64,000 bases of DNA. Source: Echinicola strongylocentroti (GTDB lineage Bacteria; Bacteroidota; Bacteroidia; Cytophagales; Cyclobacteriaceae). The stretch covers positions 3,457,001 to 3,521,000 of the forward strand of contig NZ_CP030041.1 of NCBI RefSeq assembly GCF_003260975.1, in the 5' to 3' direction. Below, piece by piece: positions 18,259 to 27,103 of the stretch (position 1 is the stretch's first letter; each line of letters opens with the position of its first letter). The notes beneath the pieces are model-generated. The model did no database searches, was not told where the DNA came from, and worked only from the letters and a program-made list of their open reading frames with translations. The position numbers were made by a program, and so were the translations under genes.

Positions 18259-19332
18259 ATGCTTAGGAAAAACTGGACTTGGGTGATTTTGGGGCTGGTG
18301 TGCCTGGTCATCCGTTTTATTGCTGTCCAGTTTCCTGAGGCTACAGAACGAGCCTATTCGCGGGAGTTTTTTCCTGTAGTCCGTAATGTCATTGATGTTT
18401 CTATTGCCCGGTTGCCTTTTCCCACGGTCTATGTGTTTTTTCTGGGTTTGTTATTGGCACTGGGAGGGTATTTTTGGAAAGTGGTGCAGCGGAATGGATG
18501 GAAAAGGAAGTTGTTGTTTACCGGAAGGTGTTTCTTAAATTTTATCGGATTATTGATATTCTTTTTTTTGGTGTTGTGGGGCTTTAACTATCAACGTGTG
18601 CCCATTTTTGAGCAACTTGGGCTAAAGCCATTGGCTTTGGAGAAAGAAACGTTGCTCAATGAGCTTATCCTGACCAGGGATCTGCTTCACCAGGTCAGGG
18701 GGAATATCACGGAAGATACGGTAGCTATTGGCAGCACGCTGCCTTACGGAGAGTTGGAAGATGTGGTCAGGGCAAATATCCGTGAAAATCTGTACATGAT
18801 GGGGCTCAACTTTACAGGTCATCCCCGAACCAAGCAGCTTTACCCGGAGGGATTGTTGAGAAAGCTTGGGATTTTGGGTATTTATTTCCCTTTCGTAGGG
18901 GAAAGTTATATTGATCCGACATTACATCCGCTGGAAAAACCCTTTACGATAGCCCATGAAATGGCTCATAGCTATGGAGTCACCGACGAGGGGGAAGCCA
19001 ATTTTATCGGGTGGGTGATCTGTAGTCACAGTGATAATCCACTTTTACAATATTCGGGGCACTTGAGATTGCTGAGCTATCAGTTGAATGATCTTTACAG
19101 GCTGGATCCAGATGGCTATCGCCATTTTTTACCGACAATGGATAAGGGACTCAGGAATGACCTGATCGATATCTCCGAAAATCATCGAAAGATCAAAGCG
19201 TTTTCACTGGAACTCAGTAGACGGTCAAATGACCTTTTCCTCAAATCCCAAGGCGTCAAAGCAGGCGTGAAAAGCTATGCCCAATTACCTATGCTGGCCT
19301 ATGCATGGAGGAATAAGTTGAAGGGGAAATAG
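18259..19332 (+). CDS. DUF3810 membrane protein with metalloprotease motif
   Basis: 357 residues. Three hydrophobic segments occupy the first about 110 residues. The rest is soluble and carries HEMAH at residues 233-237, followed by D-E-G-E-A-N-F about eight residues on, which resembles a zinc-peptidase active site with its third Glu ligand. The family is annotated only as DUF3810; a membrane-bound metallopeptidase is the natural inference. It has no operon partner and ends 32 bases from the convergent EamA gene. Confidence 0.85.
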   Translation: MLRKNWTWVILGLVCLVIRFIAVQFPEATERAYSREFFPVVRNVIDVSIARLPFPTVYVFFLGLLLALGGYFWKVVQRNGWKRKLLFTGRCFLNFIGLLIFFFLVLWGFNYQRVPIFEQLGLKPLALEKETLLNELILTRDLLHQVRGNITEDTVAIGSTLPYGELEDVVRANIRENLYMMGLNFTGHPRTKQLYPEGLLRKLGILGIYFPFVGESYIDPTLHPLEKPFTIAHEMAHSYGVTDEGEANFIGWVICSHSDNPLLQYSGHLRLLSYQLNDLYRLDPDGYRHFLPTMDKGLRNDLIDISENHRKIKAFSLELSRRSNDLFLKSQGVKAGVKSYAQLPMLAYAWRNKLKGK

Positions 19333-19364
19333 ATAGTAATAAGTGCCCATCCCAATTCTTTACG

Positions 19365-20303
19365 CTAGGTGGATTTGGCGGTAGCGGCGAGCCGTTTTCT
19401 CTTGGGTTTTTTGTTTCCTACCCAGACGCCAATAATGACCGCTATCATTCCAAGGAAGTGTCCAGGAAGAAACATTTCTCCATCCAATACACCCCAGGCT
19501 ATGGCCACGATGGGAATAAGATAGGTGACGGTACTGGCAAATACAGGGCTGGCGATTTTAACCAGGCCATTGAACACGATCAGCGAGACGGCCGTCCCCA
19601 GTACTCCTAGAATGGTCAGGTAGGTAGCTGCCAGTGGTGCTCCTTCGACATGGGCCAGTTTGTACGTGAAATCAGTCTGAATGAAAAGATAACCCAAGGC
19701 TACCGGGAGCGCTAGCAACAACGAAATAGCCGTAATTTCTACCGGCTTTAGGGCTTCAAACCAATGTTTGATAATATTTAGGTTGATGCCATAGCAGATG
19801 GTCGCCAAGATGACCAATAGTGCATAAGCATTAATAGAAGATAAACTGGAGATGCTGCTGCCTTCCTTAACGCTAATAAGGACAATGACACCGATAAAGG
19901 CAATGAGCAAACCTAGACCATTTCTGAAGGTGATTTTTGACTTAAAAAACAATGCCCCGATGACCACCACAAAGAGGGGCGTGAGGGCATTAAGGACTCC
20001 TGTGATGGAACTGCTCAGCTGGGTCTGTGCCTTGGCGAAGAGGAAGGCCGGCAGGAAACTGCCCACTAAGCCAACTACCATGAGATTGCCGATTTGTTTT
20101 CTGCTTAGTTTTAGGATTCTTGGCAGGGATAGTGGGAGCAATACAGCAGCGGCAGAGACAATTCGATAGGCACCCACTTCACCAGGGGAGAAGACCAATA
20201 ATCCCTTTTTGATCAGGATAAATGAGCTGCCCCAAACCAGTGAAAGAAAGCCTAATAGGAGCCAACTTCTCAACGGTTGATTTTCCGTAGTGTTTGATGT
20301 CAT
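19365..20303 (-). CDS. EamA/DMT superfamily transporter
   Basis: 312 residues with ten hydrophobic helices arranged as two EamA repeats, the second starting near residue 160. The G-F-L-S-L-V-W-G-S-S-F-I-L-I-K-K opening and a late P-I-V-A-I-A-W-G-V-L-D-G-E motif are typical. These are drug/metabolite exporters whose substrates vary, and none can be predicted. The C-terminus is strongly basic and cytoplasmic. Confidence 0.9.
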   Translation of the reverse strand: MTSNTTENQPLRSWLLLGFLSLVWGSSFILIKKGLLVFSPGEVGAYRIVSAAAVLLPLSLPRILKLSRKQIGNLMVVGLVGSFLPAFLFAKAQTQLSSSITGVLNALTPLFVVVIGALFFKSKITFRNGLGLLIAFIGVIVLISVKEGSSISSLSSINAYALLVILATICYGINLNIIKHWFEALKPVEITAISLLLALPVALGYLFIQTDFTYKLAHVEGAPLAATYLTILGVLGTAVSLIVFNGLVKIASPVFASTVTYLIPIVAIAWGVLDGEMFLPGHFLGMIAVIIGVWVGNKKPKRKRLAATAKST

Positions 20304-20545
20304 ATTTGGGTAGGGTTTTCAGGTTGATAACATGTTAAAAGTTAAGTTTTTCCATAACAACGCATTGAAATGGATAGTTGCACCCTTCAGTTTTTTTGTT
20401 TGCCTAGATTGGGTTAAAAATTCTTTTCCAGTTTAAAAAAAATCACCGCAAATCTTAATCATCTGTGTAATCAGCGTTCTAACCGAACCATCCCCAATCC
20501 ATCAACTTTTCTGCTTGATCCCTTTTATTGGGTGAGCATACCGGG
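20304..20545. other. Intergenic region without a recognisable gene
   Basis: Between the EamA start and the glmS terminator I see no gene. It contains a stretch near 20436-20480 (AAATC-CCGC-AAATC-TTAATC-TGTGTAATC) like the degenerate low-complexity repeats seen elsewhere in Bacteroidota intergenic DNA. Confidence 0.4.
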
Positions 20546-20585
20546 TAAAAAAAACAGGCTGTGAACGAATGCCCACAGCCTGTTT
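20546..20585 (-). terminator. Intrinsic terminator of the glmS operon
   Basis: AAACAGGCTGTG and CACAGCCTGTTT form a 12 bp perfect stem with a 10-base loop. On the minus strand it is followed by a T-rich run, about 30 bases past the glmS stop. Confidence 0.85.
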
Positions 20586-20612
20586 CAATTGTGAATAATA
20601 GGTTCCCAACCT

Positions 20613-22454
20613 TTACTCCACAGTAACCGATTTGGCCAAGTTTCTTGGTTGGTCCACATTACAGCCTCTCATCACAGCGATGTGATAGGAAAGTTGCTGA
20701 AGTGGGACCACGGAAATCAGCGGTACAAAGGCCTCATGGGCCCTTGGGATTTCGATCACATGGTCGGCCATTTTCTTCACTGTTTGGTCACCTTCTGTAA
20801 CTACGGCGATGATTTTTCCTTTCCGGGCTTTCACCTCTTGGATATTGCTGACCACCTTTTCATAAGAACTGTCCTGTGTGGCGATAAATACCACTGGCAT
20901 TTCCTCATCGATCAGGGCGATAGGACCGTGCTTCATTTCAGCTGCAGGATAGCCTTCGGCGTGAATGTAGGAGATTTCCTTTAGTTTTAGCGCTCCTTCC
21001 AGTGCCACAGGGAAGTTATATCCTCTTCCAAGGTAAAGGAAGTTCCTGGCGTCTTTGTACTGTGCAGCGATTCGCTCTATTTGTTCGTTGAGCTTTAGTG
21101 CTTTTTCGACTTTTGAAGGGATTGCTTCCAGTTCGCTGAGCAGCTCCATGTATTTACTTTCAGGAAGTGTACCTCGCTGATAGCCCAGCATCAGTGCCAT
21201 CATGGAGAGAACAGAAATCTGTGCAGTAAAGGCTTTGGTAGAGGCCACGCCGATTTCAGGACCAGCATGGGTGTAGGAGCCCGCATGGGTCGCACGGGCA
21301 ATGGATGATCCCACCACATTACACACGCCAAAGATCGTGGCGCCTTTTTGCTTGGCCAGCTCGATGGCCGCCAGGGTATCTGCTGTCTCCCCAGATTGGG
21401 AGATGGCAATGACAAAGTCACGGCTGTTGATCACCGGATTTCTATAGCGGAATTCCGAGGCATATTCCACTTCCACAGGAACACGGGCAAATTCCTCAAA
21501 GAGGTATTCTGCCACTAGCCCTGCATGCCAACTGGTGCCACAAGCGGTGATGATGATACGGTCGGCATTTTGGAACTTGTTCATATAGTCCCGCAAGCCA
21601 CCTAGAATCAGTCGACCGGCCCTGGAGTCCAACCTTCCCCGCATACAATCCGCAATGGAACGGGGCTGCTCATTGATCTCCTTGAGCATGAAGTGTTCGT
21701 AGCCGCCTTTTTCGATGGCTTCGAGCTCCATGTCCAGCTTATTGATATACGGGTGGGTTTCGACGTTTTCGATCGTTTTGATCTGAAGCTTGGCGTCACG
21801 GATGACGGCAATTTCGTAATCATCCAAGTATACAACCTGATTGGTGTATTCCACGATGGGGGTGGCGTCAGAAGCCAAGAAAAATTCTCCCTCTCCCACA
21901 CCAATGACCAATGGAGAGCCTTTTCTGGCCGCAATCAAGGTGTCAGGTTCCTCCTTGTTCATCAATACAATGGCATAGGCCCCTACGATCTTGTGAAGTG
22001 CCAGTCTAACGGCTTCTTCCAAGCTGCAGTTGTTGTTTTGATGGATGTCCTCGATAAAGTTGATAAACACTTCCGAGTCAGTATCACTGTGGAAGGTATA
22101 CCCTTTATTGATAAGGTCGGTTTTGAGAACTTCGTAATTTTCGATGATGCCATTATGGATCATGGCGAAATTTTCCGATGAAGAATAATGCGGGTGGGCA
22201 TTGACATCATTGGGTTCGCCATGAGTGGCCCATCGAGTATGTCCTATCCCGATGTGAGAGTGAAGGTTAGGGGTGCTTTCGATGAAGTTTTCCAATTCGG
22301 AAACTTTCCCTTTCTTCTTATAAACATTGAGTCCGGCGTCATTTAGTAAGGCCACACCGGCACTGTCATAGCCTCGGTATTCGAGGCGTTTTAGGCCTTT
22401 TATGATGACAGGCAGGGCTTCCTGCTTGCCAACATAGGCAACAATTCCACACAT
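20613..22454 (-). CDS. glmS: Glutamine:fructose-6-phosphate aminotransferase GlmS
   Basis: 613 residues, full length. The nucleophile Cys2 follows the initiator Met (MCGIVAYVG). The N-terminal glutaminase domain runs to about residue 240, followed by two SIS sugar-isomerase domains (A-C-G-T-S-W-H-A-G and S-Q-S-G-E-T-A-D-T motifs) and the typical C-terminal N-L-A-K-S-V-T-V-E. It makes glucosamine-6-phosphate for cell wall and LPS. It is the last gene of a minus-strand run after the half-glycogen-synthase and DUF4270 genes. No glmS ribozyme is visible in the 51-base leader. Confidence 0.97.
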   Translation of the reverse strand: MCGIVAYVGKQEALPVIIKGLKRLEYRGYDSAGVALLNDAGLNVYKKKGKVSELENFIESTPNLHSHIGIGHTRWATHGEPNDVNAHPHYSSSENFAMIHNGIIENYEVLKTDLINKGYTFHSDTDSEVFINFIEDIHQNNNCSLEEAVRLALHKIVGAYAIVLMNKEEPDTLIAARKGSPLVIGVGEGEFFLASDATPIVEYTNQVVYLDDYEIAVIRDAKLQIKTIENVETHPYINKLDMELEAIEKGGYEHFMLKEINEQPRSIADCMRGRLDSRAGRLILGGLRDYMNKFQNADRIIITACGTSWHAGLVAEYLFEEFARVPVEVEYASEFRYRNPVINSRDFVIAISQSGETADTLAAIELAKQKGATIFGVCNVVGSSIARATHAGSYTHAGPEIGVASTKAFTAQISVLSMMALMLGYQRGTLPESKYMELLSELEAIPSKVEKALKLNEQIERIAAQYKDARNFLYLGRGYNFPVALEGALKLKEISYIHAEGYPAAEMKHGPIALIDEEMPVVFIATQDSSYEKVVSNIQEVKARKGKIIAVVTEGDQTVKKMADHVIEIPRAHEAFVPLISVVPLQQLSYHIAVMRGCNVDQPRNLAKSVTVE

Positions 22455-22505
22455 AAAAATTACTTATTAGGGTCCGAATTTAATTTCTAATTATTTCATG
22501 ATCGA

Positions 22506-23990
22506 TTATCTAAGTTTAGTATAATAGATTTTTAGGGTTATCGAATTTTGATTGACAATGTATTCTCGTAAGGATCTTGTAAGGCTGTTTGAAGCCACTA
22601 TACTATTCCCTGAATAGGTGATGGAAGCAGGATATAACAGTAAATCCGTGCGTACGACATCCGTCCTATAGAGAGCATCTACATAGTCAGTAATGCCATA
22701 TCGGGAATCTGCAGGAGTGTAAATGAATTTTTCAGTGTTGAAGGCCAGTGGATTGGCACCTCCAGAAGTAAATACAGGAACCACATTGCCGTCATCATCA
22801 GTGGTCGTTTGTGGATATCCCTTTTGTTGTACACTATAGGGAGCGCCATCTTCCCTTCTGAGGATTTCGTTGTTGTCATCCGCGAGGTATTGGATCATGC
22901 CTTGGATAGGCATGTTGCTGTCAGGGAAGTTTTCGGTAGGTCCCATTTCTAAGGAAGCCTTATTGAAGATCACATTCCCTAAAGTATCCAGGAAGTTTGA
23001 TAGTGGCTCCATGTTCAGTTTTACCATGTGCCCCAGTAAGGCTTTGCTGCCTACCAAATCACCTACATCATAAGCGGTGTTTTTTTCCGTGACGATGGAT
23101 GTAGGTGTGCCCGAAGGGTCATTGGTAATGCTATTGAAATGTCTGACGCCATTGGTATAAATGGAATAAACACTCGAAACGGTATCTTCTTCACTGTTCC
23201 TGTAATACAGTTTGATACCGGTATTGGTGTATCCCGTGTTATGTTCCTCTCTGATTACATTGATGGTGGTTTGCTGTTCTGGAGATCCTTTCAGAGCAAA
23301 TCCAGGGAAGTAGTCCCGAAAGGAGAAGATATCATTAAACACTGGATCCTCCCCTTTTAGTTTGGTGAACAAATCATCGGCAAGGGCTTCCTCCAAGTTC
23401 ATGAATACCACAGTGTCGGAGTTCTCCTTTAGCATAAAAGATCCTGCAGCAAATGGAGCCTCCTCATATGCCAAGTGGTCAAAATTATAATAGGCCGTGT
23501 CCAGGATAGGTTCGGTAAGTTTATATGCTGAGAAGGTTTTGGCTTCATCAAGATCCTCTGCCGTCAGGGACCCAATGCCCAAGCTGAATTTGGCAGAATC
23601 AAGGATGGCCTCACTTTCAGGGATAGTGGCAGAGGTACTAAAAGTAAGTCTGCTATAAGCAGTAGCCTCTGTTCTGCCAAAATAATCACTGATGTCTCCA
23701 CCTGCCACTAGGGTGCCGGAGTTGGTGGTGTTGAGTGAGTCAGCAGATACCAAATAAGCAGAAAGGGGTATTTCTGCATAGAAAACCCCTATTCTGTTAG
23801 CCTCTGGATCCAGTACCAATCCGATATCAGATGGGTCTTCACATCCATAGATCAATGGCGTAGAAAGTAATAACAGTCCGGCAAGCTTAGCCTGCCAATT
23901 CTGTATAGATGTTGTAATAACTTTCGAAAAGTTGTTCTTCTTCGTCTTCGTTGTTAATATCACACTTTTTGTCTTTAGAGCACTCTTCAA
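22506..23990 (-). CDS. DUF4270 family lipoprotein
   Basis: A 494-codon frame counted from a TTG at 23990. A lipoprotein signal (hydrophobic run LAGLLLLSTPLIYG then Cys50) precedes an E-D-P-S-D-I-G-L motif typical of DUF4270, and the rest is a beta-rich surface protein. The start is uncertain: no ATG lies upstream of the signal sequence, and only TTG (23990) or GTG (23963) are in frame. Both place the start well inside the 3' end of the preceding gene, so the true n-region may be shorter. Function is unknown. Synteny with glmS suggests an envelope role. Confidence 0.82.
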   Translation of the reverse strand: MKSALKTKSVILTTKTKKNNFSKVITTSIQNWQAKLAGLLLLSTPLIYGCEDPSDIGLVLDPEANRIGVFYAEIPLSAYLVSADSLNTTNSGTLVAGGDISDYFGRTEATAYSRLTFSTSATIPESEAILDSAKFSLGIGSLTAEDLDEAKTFSAYKLTEPILDTAYYNFDHLAYEEAPFAAGSFMLKENSDTVVFMNLEEALADDLFTKLKGEDPVFNDIFSFRDYFPGFALKGSPEQQTTINVIREEHNTGYTNTGIKLYYRNSEEDTVSSVYSIYTNGVRHFNSITNDPSGTPTSIVTEKNTAYDVGDLVGSKALLGHMVKLNMEPLSNFLDTLGNVIFNKASLEMGPTENFPDSNMPIQGMIQYLADDNNEILRREDGAPYSVQQKGYPQTTTDDDGNVVPVFTSGGANPLAFNTEKFIYTPADSRYGITDYVDALYRTDVVRTDLLLYPASITYSGNSIVASNSLTRSLREYIVNQNSITLKIYYTKLR

Positions 23991-24702
23991 TAATTTGATT
24001 TAGACTGTCGGAGATTTCGTTGCCTTTGATGACAACATCAGCATACTCCATACCGATCTTCACGAAGCCTTCATAATCTTTTGACTTCAATGGTGAGAGG
24101 ATACTGTCGTCGATATCGACCATTTTTACCTTCTCCAACAAATCATCGCCAAATTTATGATTAAATCCGTTATTATAAATAGTGAACACGGATTTTGTGC
24201 TCTTAAATAACGGTTCGTTTTTGTAAGTGGTTTTCAGGTACAAAGGAATCAAGCTGGTCATCCAGTCATTGCAGTGAACAATGTCGGGGGCCCATCCCAG
24301 TTTCTTGACGGTTTCGATAACCCCTTTGCAGAAGAAAATGGCTCTTTCATCATTGTCTTCATAGAATTTTTCCTGCTTATCATGGAAAACGCTTTTGCGC
24401 TGGAAATAGTCTTCGTTATCGATAAAATATACCTGAAGCTTTGCGTTAGGAATGGAAGCCACCTTGATGATCAATGGTTTTTCCTCCTCCCCTACAGAAA
24501 TGTTGATTCCTGAAAGCCTTACTACTTCATGCAACCTGTTCTTTCTTTCGTTGATCAAACCAAATCTCGGAACAAGAATACGGATTTCCATTCCTTTTTC
24601 CTGCATGGCCTGTGGCAAGGCCCTAACGAAGTTAGCTACCTCTGAGGTTTGAAGAAATGGATTGATTTCACTTGCTACGTAGAGAATACGAAGTTTGGAC
24701 AT
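23887..24702 (-). CDS. Half-length glycogen/starch-synthase-like protein (GT5 N-terminal domain only)
   Basis: 271 residues matching only the N-terminal Rossmann domain of GlgA-type GT5 enzymes (I-L-Y-V-A-S-E-I-N-P-F, then I-R-I-L-V-P-R-F-G, then P-D-I-V-H-C-N-D-W-M-T). The K-T-G-G motif that binds ADP-glucose is replaced by Q-T-S-E near residues 18-21. The whole C-terminal GT1 domain is absent, and an acidic tail ends the protein. Glycogen synthesis is therefore doubtful. Its place at the head of a DUF4270-glmS run suggests a role in the envelope or hexosamine balance, which is inference. Confidence 0.85.
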   Translation of the reverse strand: MSKLRILYVASEINPFLQTSEVANFVRALPQAMQEKGMEIRILVPRFGLINERKNRLHEVVRLSGINISVGEEEKPLIIKVASIPNAKLQVYFIDNEDYFQRKSVFHDKQEKFYEDNDERAIFFCKGVIETVKKLGWAPDIVHCNDWMTSLIPLYLKTTYKNEPLFKSTKSVFTIYNNGFNHKFGDDLLEKVKMVDIDDSILSPLKSKDYEGFVKIGMEYADVVIKGNEISDSLNQIIEECSKDKKCDINNEDEEEQLFESYYNIYTELAG

Positions 24703-24738
24703 ATCTTGTTTTTTTTGTTGAGGGATAATACGGGACTA

Positions 24739-24746
24739 CAAAGATA
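24739..24746 (-). promoter_or_regulatory. Candidate -7 element for the half-glycogen-synthase/DUF4270/glmS run
   Basis: The minus strand reads TATCTTTG (TAnnTTTG) 36 bases before the start codon, within the 126-base divergent spacer with panC. The -33 box is not obvious. Confidence 0.5.
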
Positions 24747-24768
24747 CAAAAAAAAATACAAAAACCCG

Positions 24769-24797
24769 TTGATATTGTCTAGAATAATTTACTTTTG
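24769..24797 (+). promoter_or_regulatory. Bacteroidota-type promoter of the panC operon
   Basis: TTG at 24769-24771 and TACTTTTG at 24790-24797 are separated by 18 bases, a good match to the -33 TTG / -7 TAnnTTTG pattern. Transcription would start near 24804, about 25 bases before the panC GTG. Confidence 0.6.
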
Positions 24798-24828
24798 CTC
24801 CTATTTTGCTAAGTGTAAATGATAAGAC

Positions 24829-25686
24829 GTGAAAATTCTAAAGACCAAGCAAGAAGTTAAACAACAGTTATTTGCCCATCGTAAAGCAGGCCAGTCGATC
24901 GGCTTAGTGCCCACAATGGGCGCCCTGCATGAAGGGCATTTAAAATTGGTGAAAAACGCCATGTCTGCTACCGATATCGTAGTGGTTTCCATCTTTGTCA
25001 ATCCCACTCAATTCAATAATCCAGCGGATCTTGAGAAATATCCCAGAACGGTGGCGGGGGATTTGGACTTGTTGGAGAAAGAAGAGGTTGATTATGTGTT
25101 TCTCCCTGAAGTGGAAGAGATGTACCCACAGCCGACAGCTTTGACAGTTGATTTTGGGAATTTGGAACGGATCTTAGAGGGAGCTTTCAGGCCGGGGCAT
25201 TTTAATGGCGTAGGCGTGGTGGTGTCCAAGTTGTTTCATATTGTTCAGCCCGACAAGGCATTTTTTGGACAGAAAGACCTTCAGCAGGTAGCCATTATAA
25301 GGAGAATGGTGGAGGACCTTTCTTTTGGAGTGGAAATGGTCGTGATACCTACTTGCAGGGAAAAGGATGGATTGGCCATGTCTTCCAGAAATGGGAGGCT
25401 GTCTGCTATAGATCGTCAGCGGGCTGTTATTCTTTATGACTCGTTGGTACAGGCAAGAAAGGAACTTTTAGCTGGCAAGTCATGGTTTGAGGTACAGAAA
25501 GAAATATCACATAAATTTAATGAGGAGCCAGGAGTGAAGTTGGAATATTTCGAATTGGTAAGGACAAATAGCCTTGAAATGATCTCAGAGATAGATTTGA
25601 AGGCTCCAATGGAGGGGCAGAAATCCTCTATTTGTACTGCGGCTTTTGTAGGAGATGTGAGGCTGATCGACAACTTATCGATTTAA
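24829..25686 (+). CDS. panC: Pantoate--beta-alanine ligase PanC
   Basis: 285 residues from a GTG start, which is the first start in frame and matches the family N-terminus. The nucleotide-binding motif PTMGALHEGH is at 28-37 with the HIGH-like His residues, and V-S-I-F-V-N-P-T-Q-F-N, F-F-G-Q-K-D-L-Q-Q and S-S-R-N-G-R-L follow. It condenses pantoate and beta-alanine to pantothenate. PanD, which supplies beta-alanine, is encoded 30 bases downstream. Confidence 0.97.
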   Translation: MKILKTKQEVKQQLFAHRKAGQSIGLVPTMGALHEGHLKLVKNAMSATDIVVVSIFVNPTQFNNPADLEKYPRTVAGDLDLLEKEEVDYVFLPEVEEMYPQPTALTVDFGNLERILEGAFRPGHFNGVGVVVSKLFHIVQPDKAFFGQKDLQQVAIIRRMVEDLSFGVEMVVIPTCREKDGLAMSSRNGRLSAIDRQRAVILYDSLVQARKELLAGKSWFEVQKEISHKFNEEPGVKLEYFELVRTNSLEMISEIDLKAPMEGQKSSICTAAFVGDVRLIDNLSI

Positions 25687-25716
25687 TCCTTAAATTTGTG
25701 GCAAATTTATAAAGCG

Positions 25717-26064
25717 ATGCAAATTCAGTTATTGAAATCAAAGATTCACAGGGTCAAGATTACACAGGCGGAACTTCATTATGTGGGAAGTATCACTATT
25801 GATGAGGATTTGATGGACGCGGCTAACTTAATTGAAAACGAAAAAGTACAGATCGTCAATGTCAATAATGGTGAGCGGCTGGAGACTTATGTGATCAAAG
25901 GTGAGCGCGGCAGTGGTATGGTCTGCCTGAATGGCCCTGCAGCCAGAAAAGCACAAGTAGGTGATGTGGTGATCATTATTTCCTATGCTTCCATGGACTT
26001 TGAAGAAGCCAAGAAGTATAAGCCAGTAGTTATATTTCCTGATGACTCCAATAAATTAATCTAA
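25717..26064 (+). CDS. panD: Aspartate 1-decarboxylase PanD
   Basis: I choose the ATG at 25717 ([20 protein letters not shown]), giving 115 residues; an upstream TTG would add seven residues not typical of the family. The self-cleavage site Gly24-Ser25 (Y-V-G-S) is exactly where the pyruvoyl group forms in known PanD proteins. Lys9 and Tyr58-type active-site surroundings are present (G-E-R-L-E-T-Y). It makes beta-alanine for the adjacent PanC. Confidence 0.96.
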   Translation: MQIQLLKSKIHRVKITQAELHYVGSITIDEDLMDAANLIENEKVQIVNVNNGERLETYVIKGERGSGMVCLNGPAARKAQVGDVVIIISYASMDFEEAKKYKPVVIFPDDSNKLI

Positions 26065-26065
26065 C

Positions 26066-27082
26066 TTGAAACTAACGATAAAGCAATGGATTCAGGTGGT
26101 CGTGTCGCTTGCGGTGGCCATTTGGATTTTTTGGTTCTTATATAAAGATGTCAAAATGGAAAGCCTGTTGGAAGCACTTCAGCAGGCTTCATTTTTTTGG
26201 ATTGGTATGTCCATTGGCATTTCCATTATTGGTTTTGGGGTGCGAGCGTGGCGTTGGAAATTACTGATAGATGCTGATTTGGAGAAACAATTGCCTACGC
26301 TACGTGCTTTTTATGGACTTATGATTGGCTACTTAGTGAACATGTTGGTCCCCAGAGCTGGAGAGGTGGCCCGTTGTGGTGTCCTAAAAAAAACAGAGAA
26401 ACTTCAGCTCAGCAAATTGCTGGGAACGGTTATTTTGGAACGTTCAGTGGATTTGCTATTTATGCTTTTAGTGATATTTCTGGCATTTGTCCTGGAGCGG
26501 GAAATATTTGTTGGACTGGCACAGGAACTGGTCTCTATGGAAGCCATAAAGCTGGCCTTTCAGGAATACCTTCCGCTGTTGATCAGTGCGGTGGTTTTGG
26601 TAGTGATCGTTGTTTATTGGGTCGTCAATAGATACAGAGACCATGGTCTGGTACAAAAATTCCATCATTTTATGAGGGAGTTGGTAGGTGGACTTAAAAG
26701 TGTCCAGCGGATGAAAAACAGGAAAGGATTTTGGCTTGCCTCTGTCGGGATATGGATAATTTATTTCCTGATGATGTATTTTATTGCCAAGGCCATCCCC
26801 AGTACTGCCAATCTGTCCCCTTCTTCAGTGCTGATGGTCATGGTGATGGGTAGTATAGGTATGATAGCGCCAGTTCAAGGCGGAATAGGGACCTTTCATG
26901 CGCTTGTAGCCTTTATTTTAATGACATATGGTCTGACTGAAGAGCAGGGCAAAATATTTGCAGTGATTGTCCATAGTTCACAAGTGCTGATCGTATTGGT
27001 GGCTGGAGTCATCAGCCTCTTGGCCGTGGCAAAAATTTCTGTCATAACAAAACCACAGGCGGGGCATTTGCGTAATAATTAA
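26066..27082 (+). CDS. Lysylphosphatidylglycerol-synthase-like/UPF0104 multi-helix membrane protein
   Basis: 338 residues from a TTG one base after the panD stop. Seven or eight hydrophobic helices and the early G-F-G-V-R-A-W-R-W-K and N-M-L-V-P-R-A-G-E-V-A-R motifs identify the flippase-like membrane domain shared by MprF and AglD-type proteins. The soluble transferase domain of MprF is absent. It may move a lipid or lipid-linked molecule across the membrane. The substrate is unknown, and its link to pantothenate genes looks positional. Confidence 0.85.
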   Translation: MKLTIKQWIQVVVSLAVAIWIFWFLYKDVKMESLLEALQQASFFWIGMSIGISIIGFGVRAWRWKLLIDADLEKQLPTLRAFYGLMIGYLVNMLVPRAGEVARCGVLKKTEKLQLSKLLGTVILERSVDLLFMLLVIFLAFVLEREIFVGLAQELVSMEAIKLAFQEYLPLLISAVVLVVIVVYWVVNRYRDHGLVQKFHHFMRELVGGLKSVQRMKNRKGFWLASVGIWIIYFLMMYFIAKAIPSTANLSPSSVLMVMVMGSIGMIAPVQGGIGTFHALVAFILMTYGLTEEQGKIFAVIVHSSQVLIVLVAGVISLLAVAKISVITKPQAGHLRNN

Positions 27083-27103
27083 GCGTTTAAAACAGACAAA
27101 AAT

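Noticed and set aside
20613-22505. glmS ribozyme upstream of glmS
   Set aside because: The 51-base spacer to DUF4270 is too short and shows no ribozyme core; that regulation is typical of Firmicutes.
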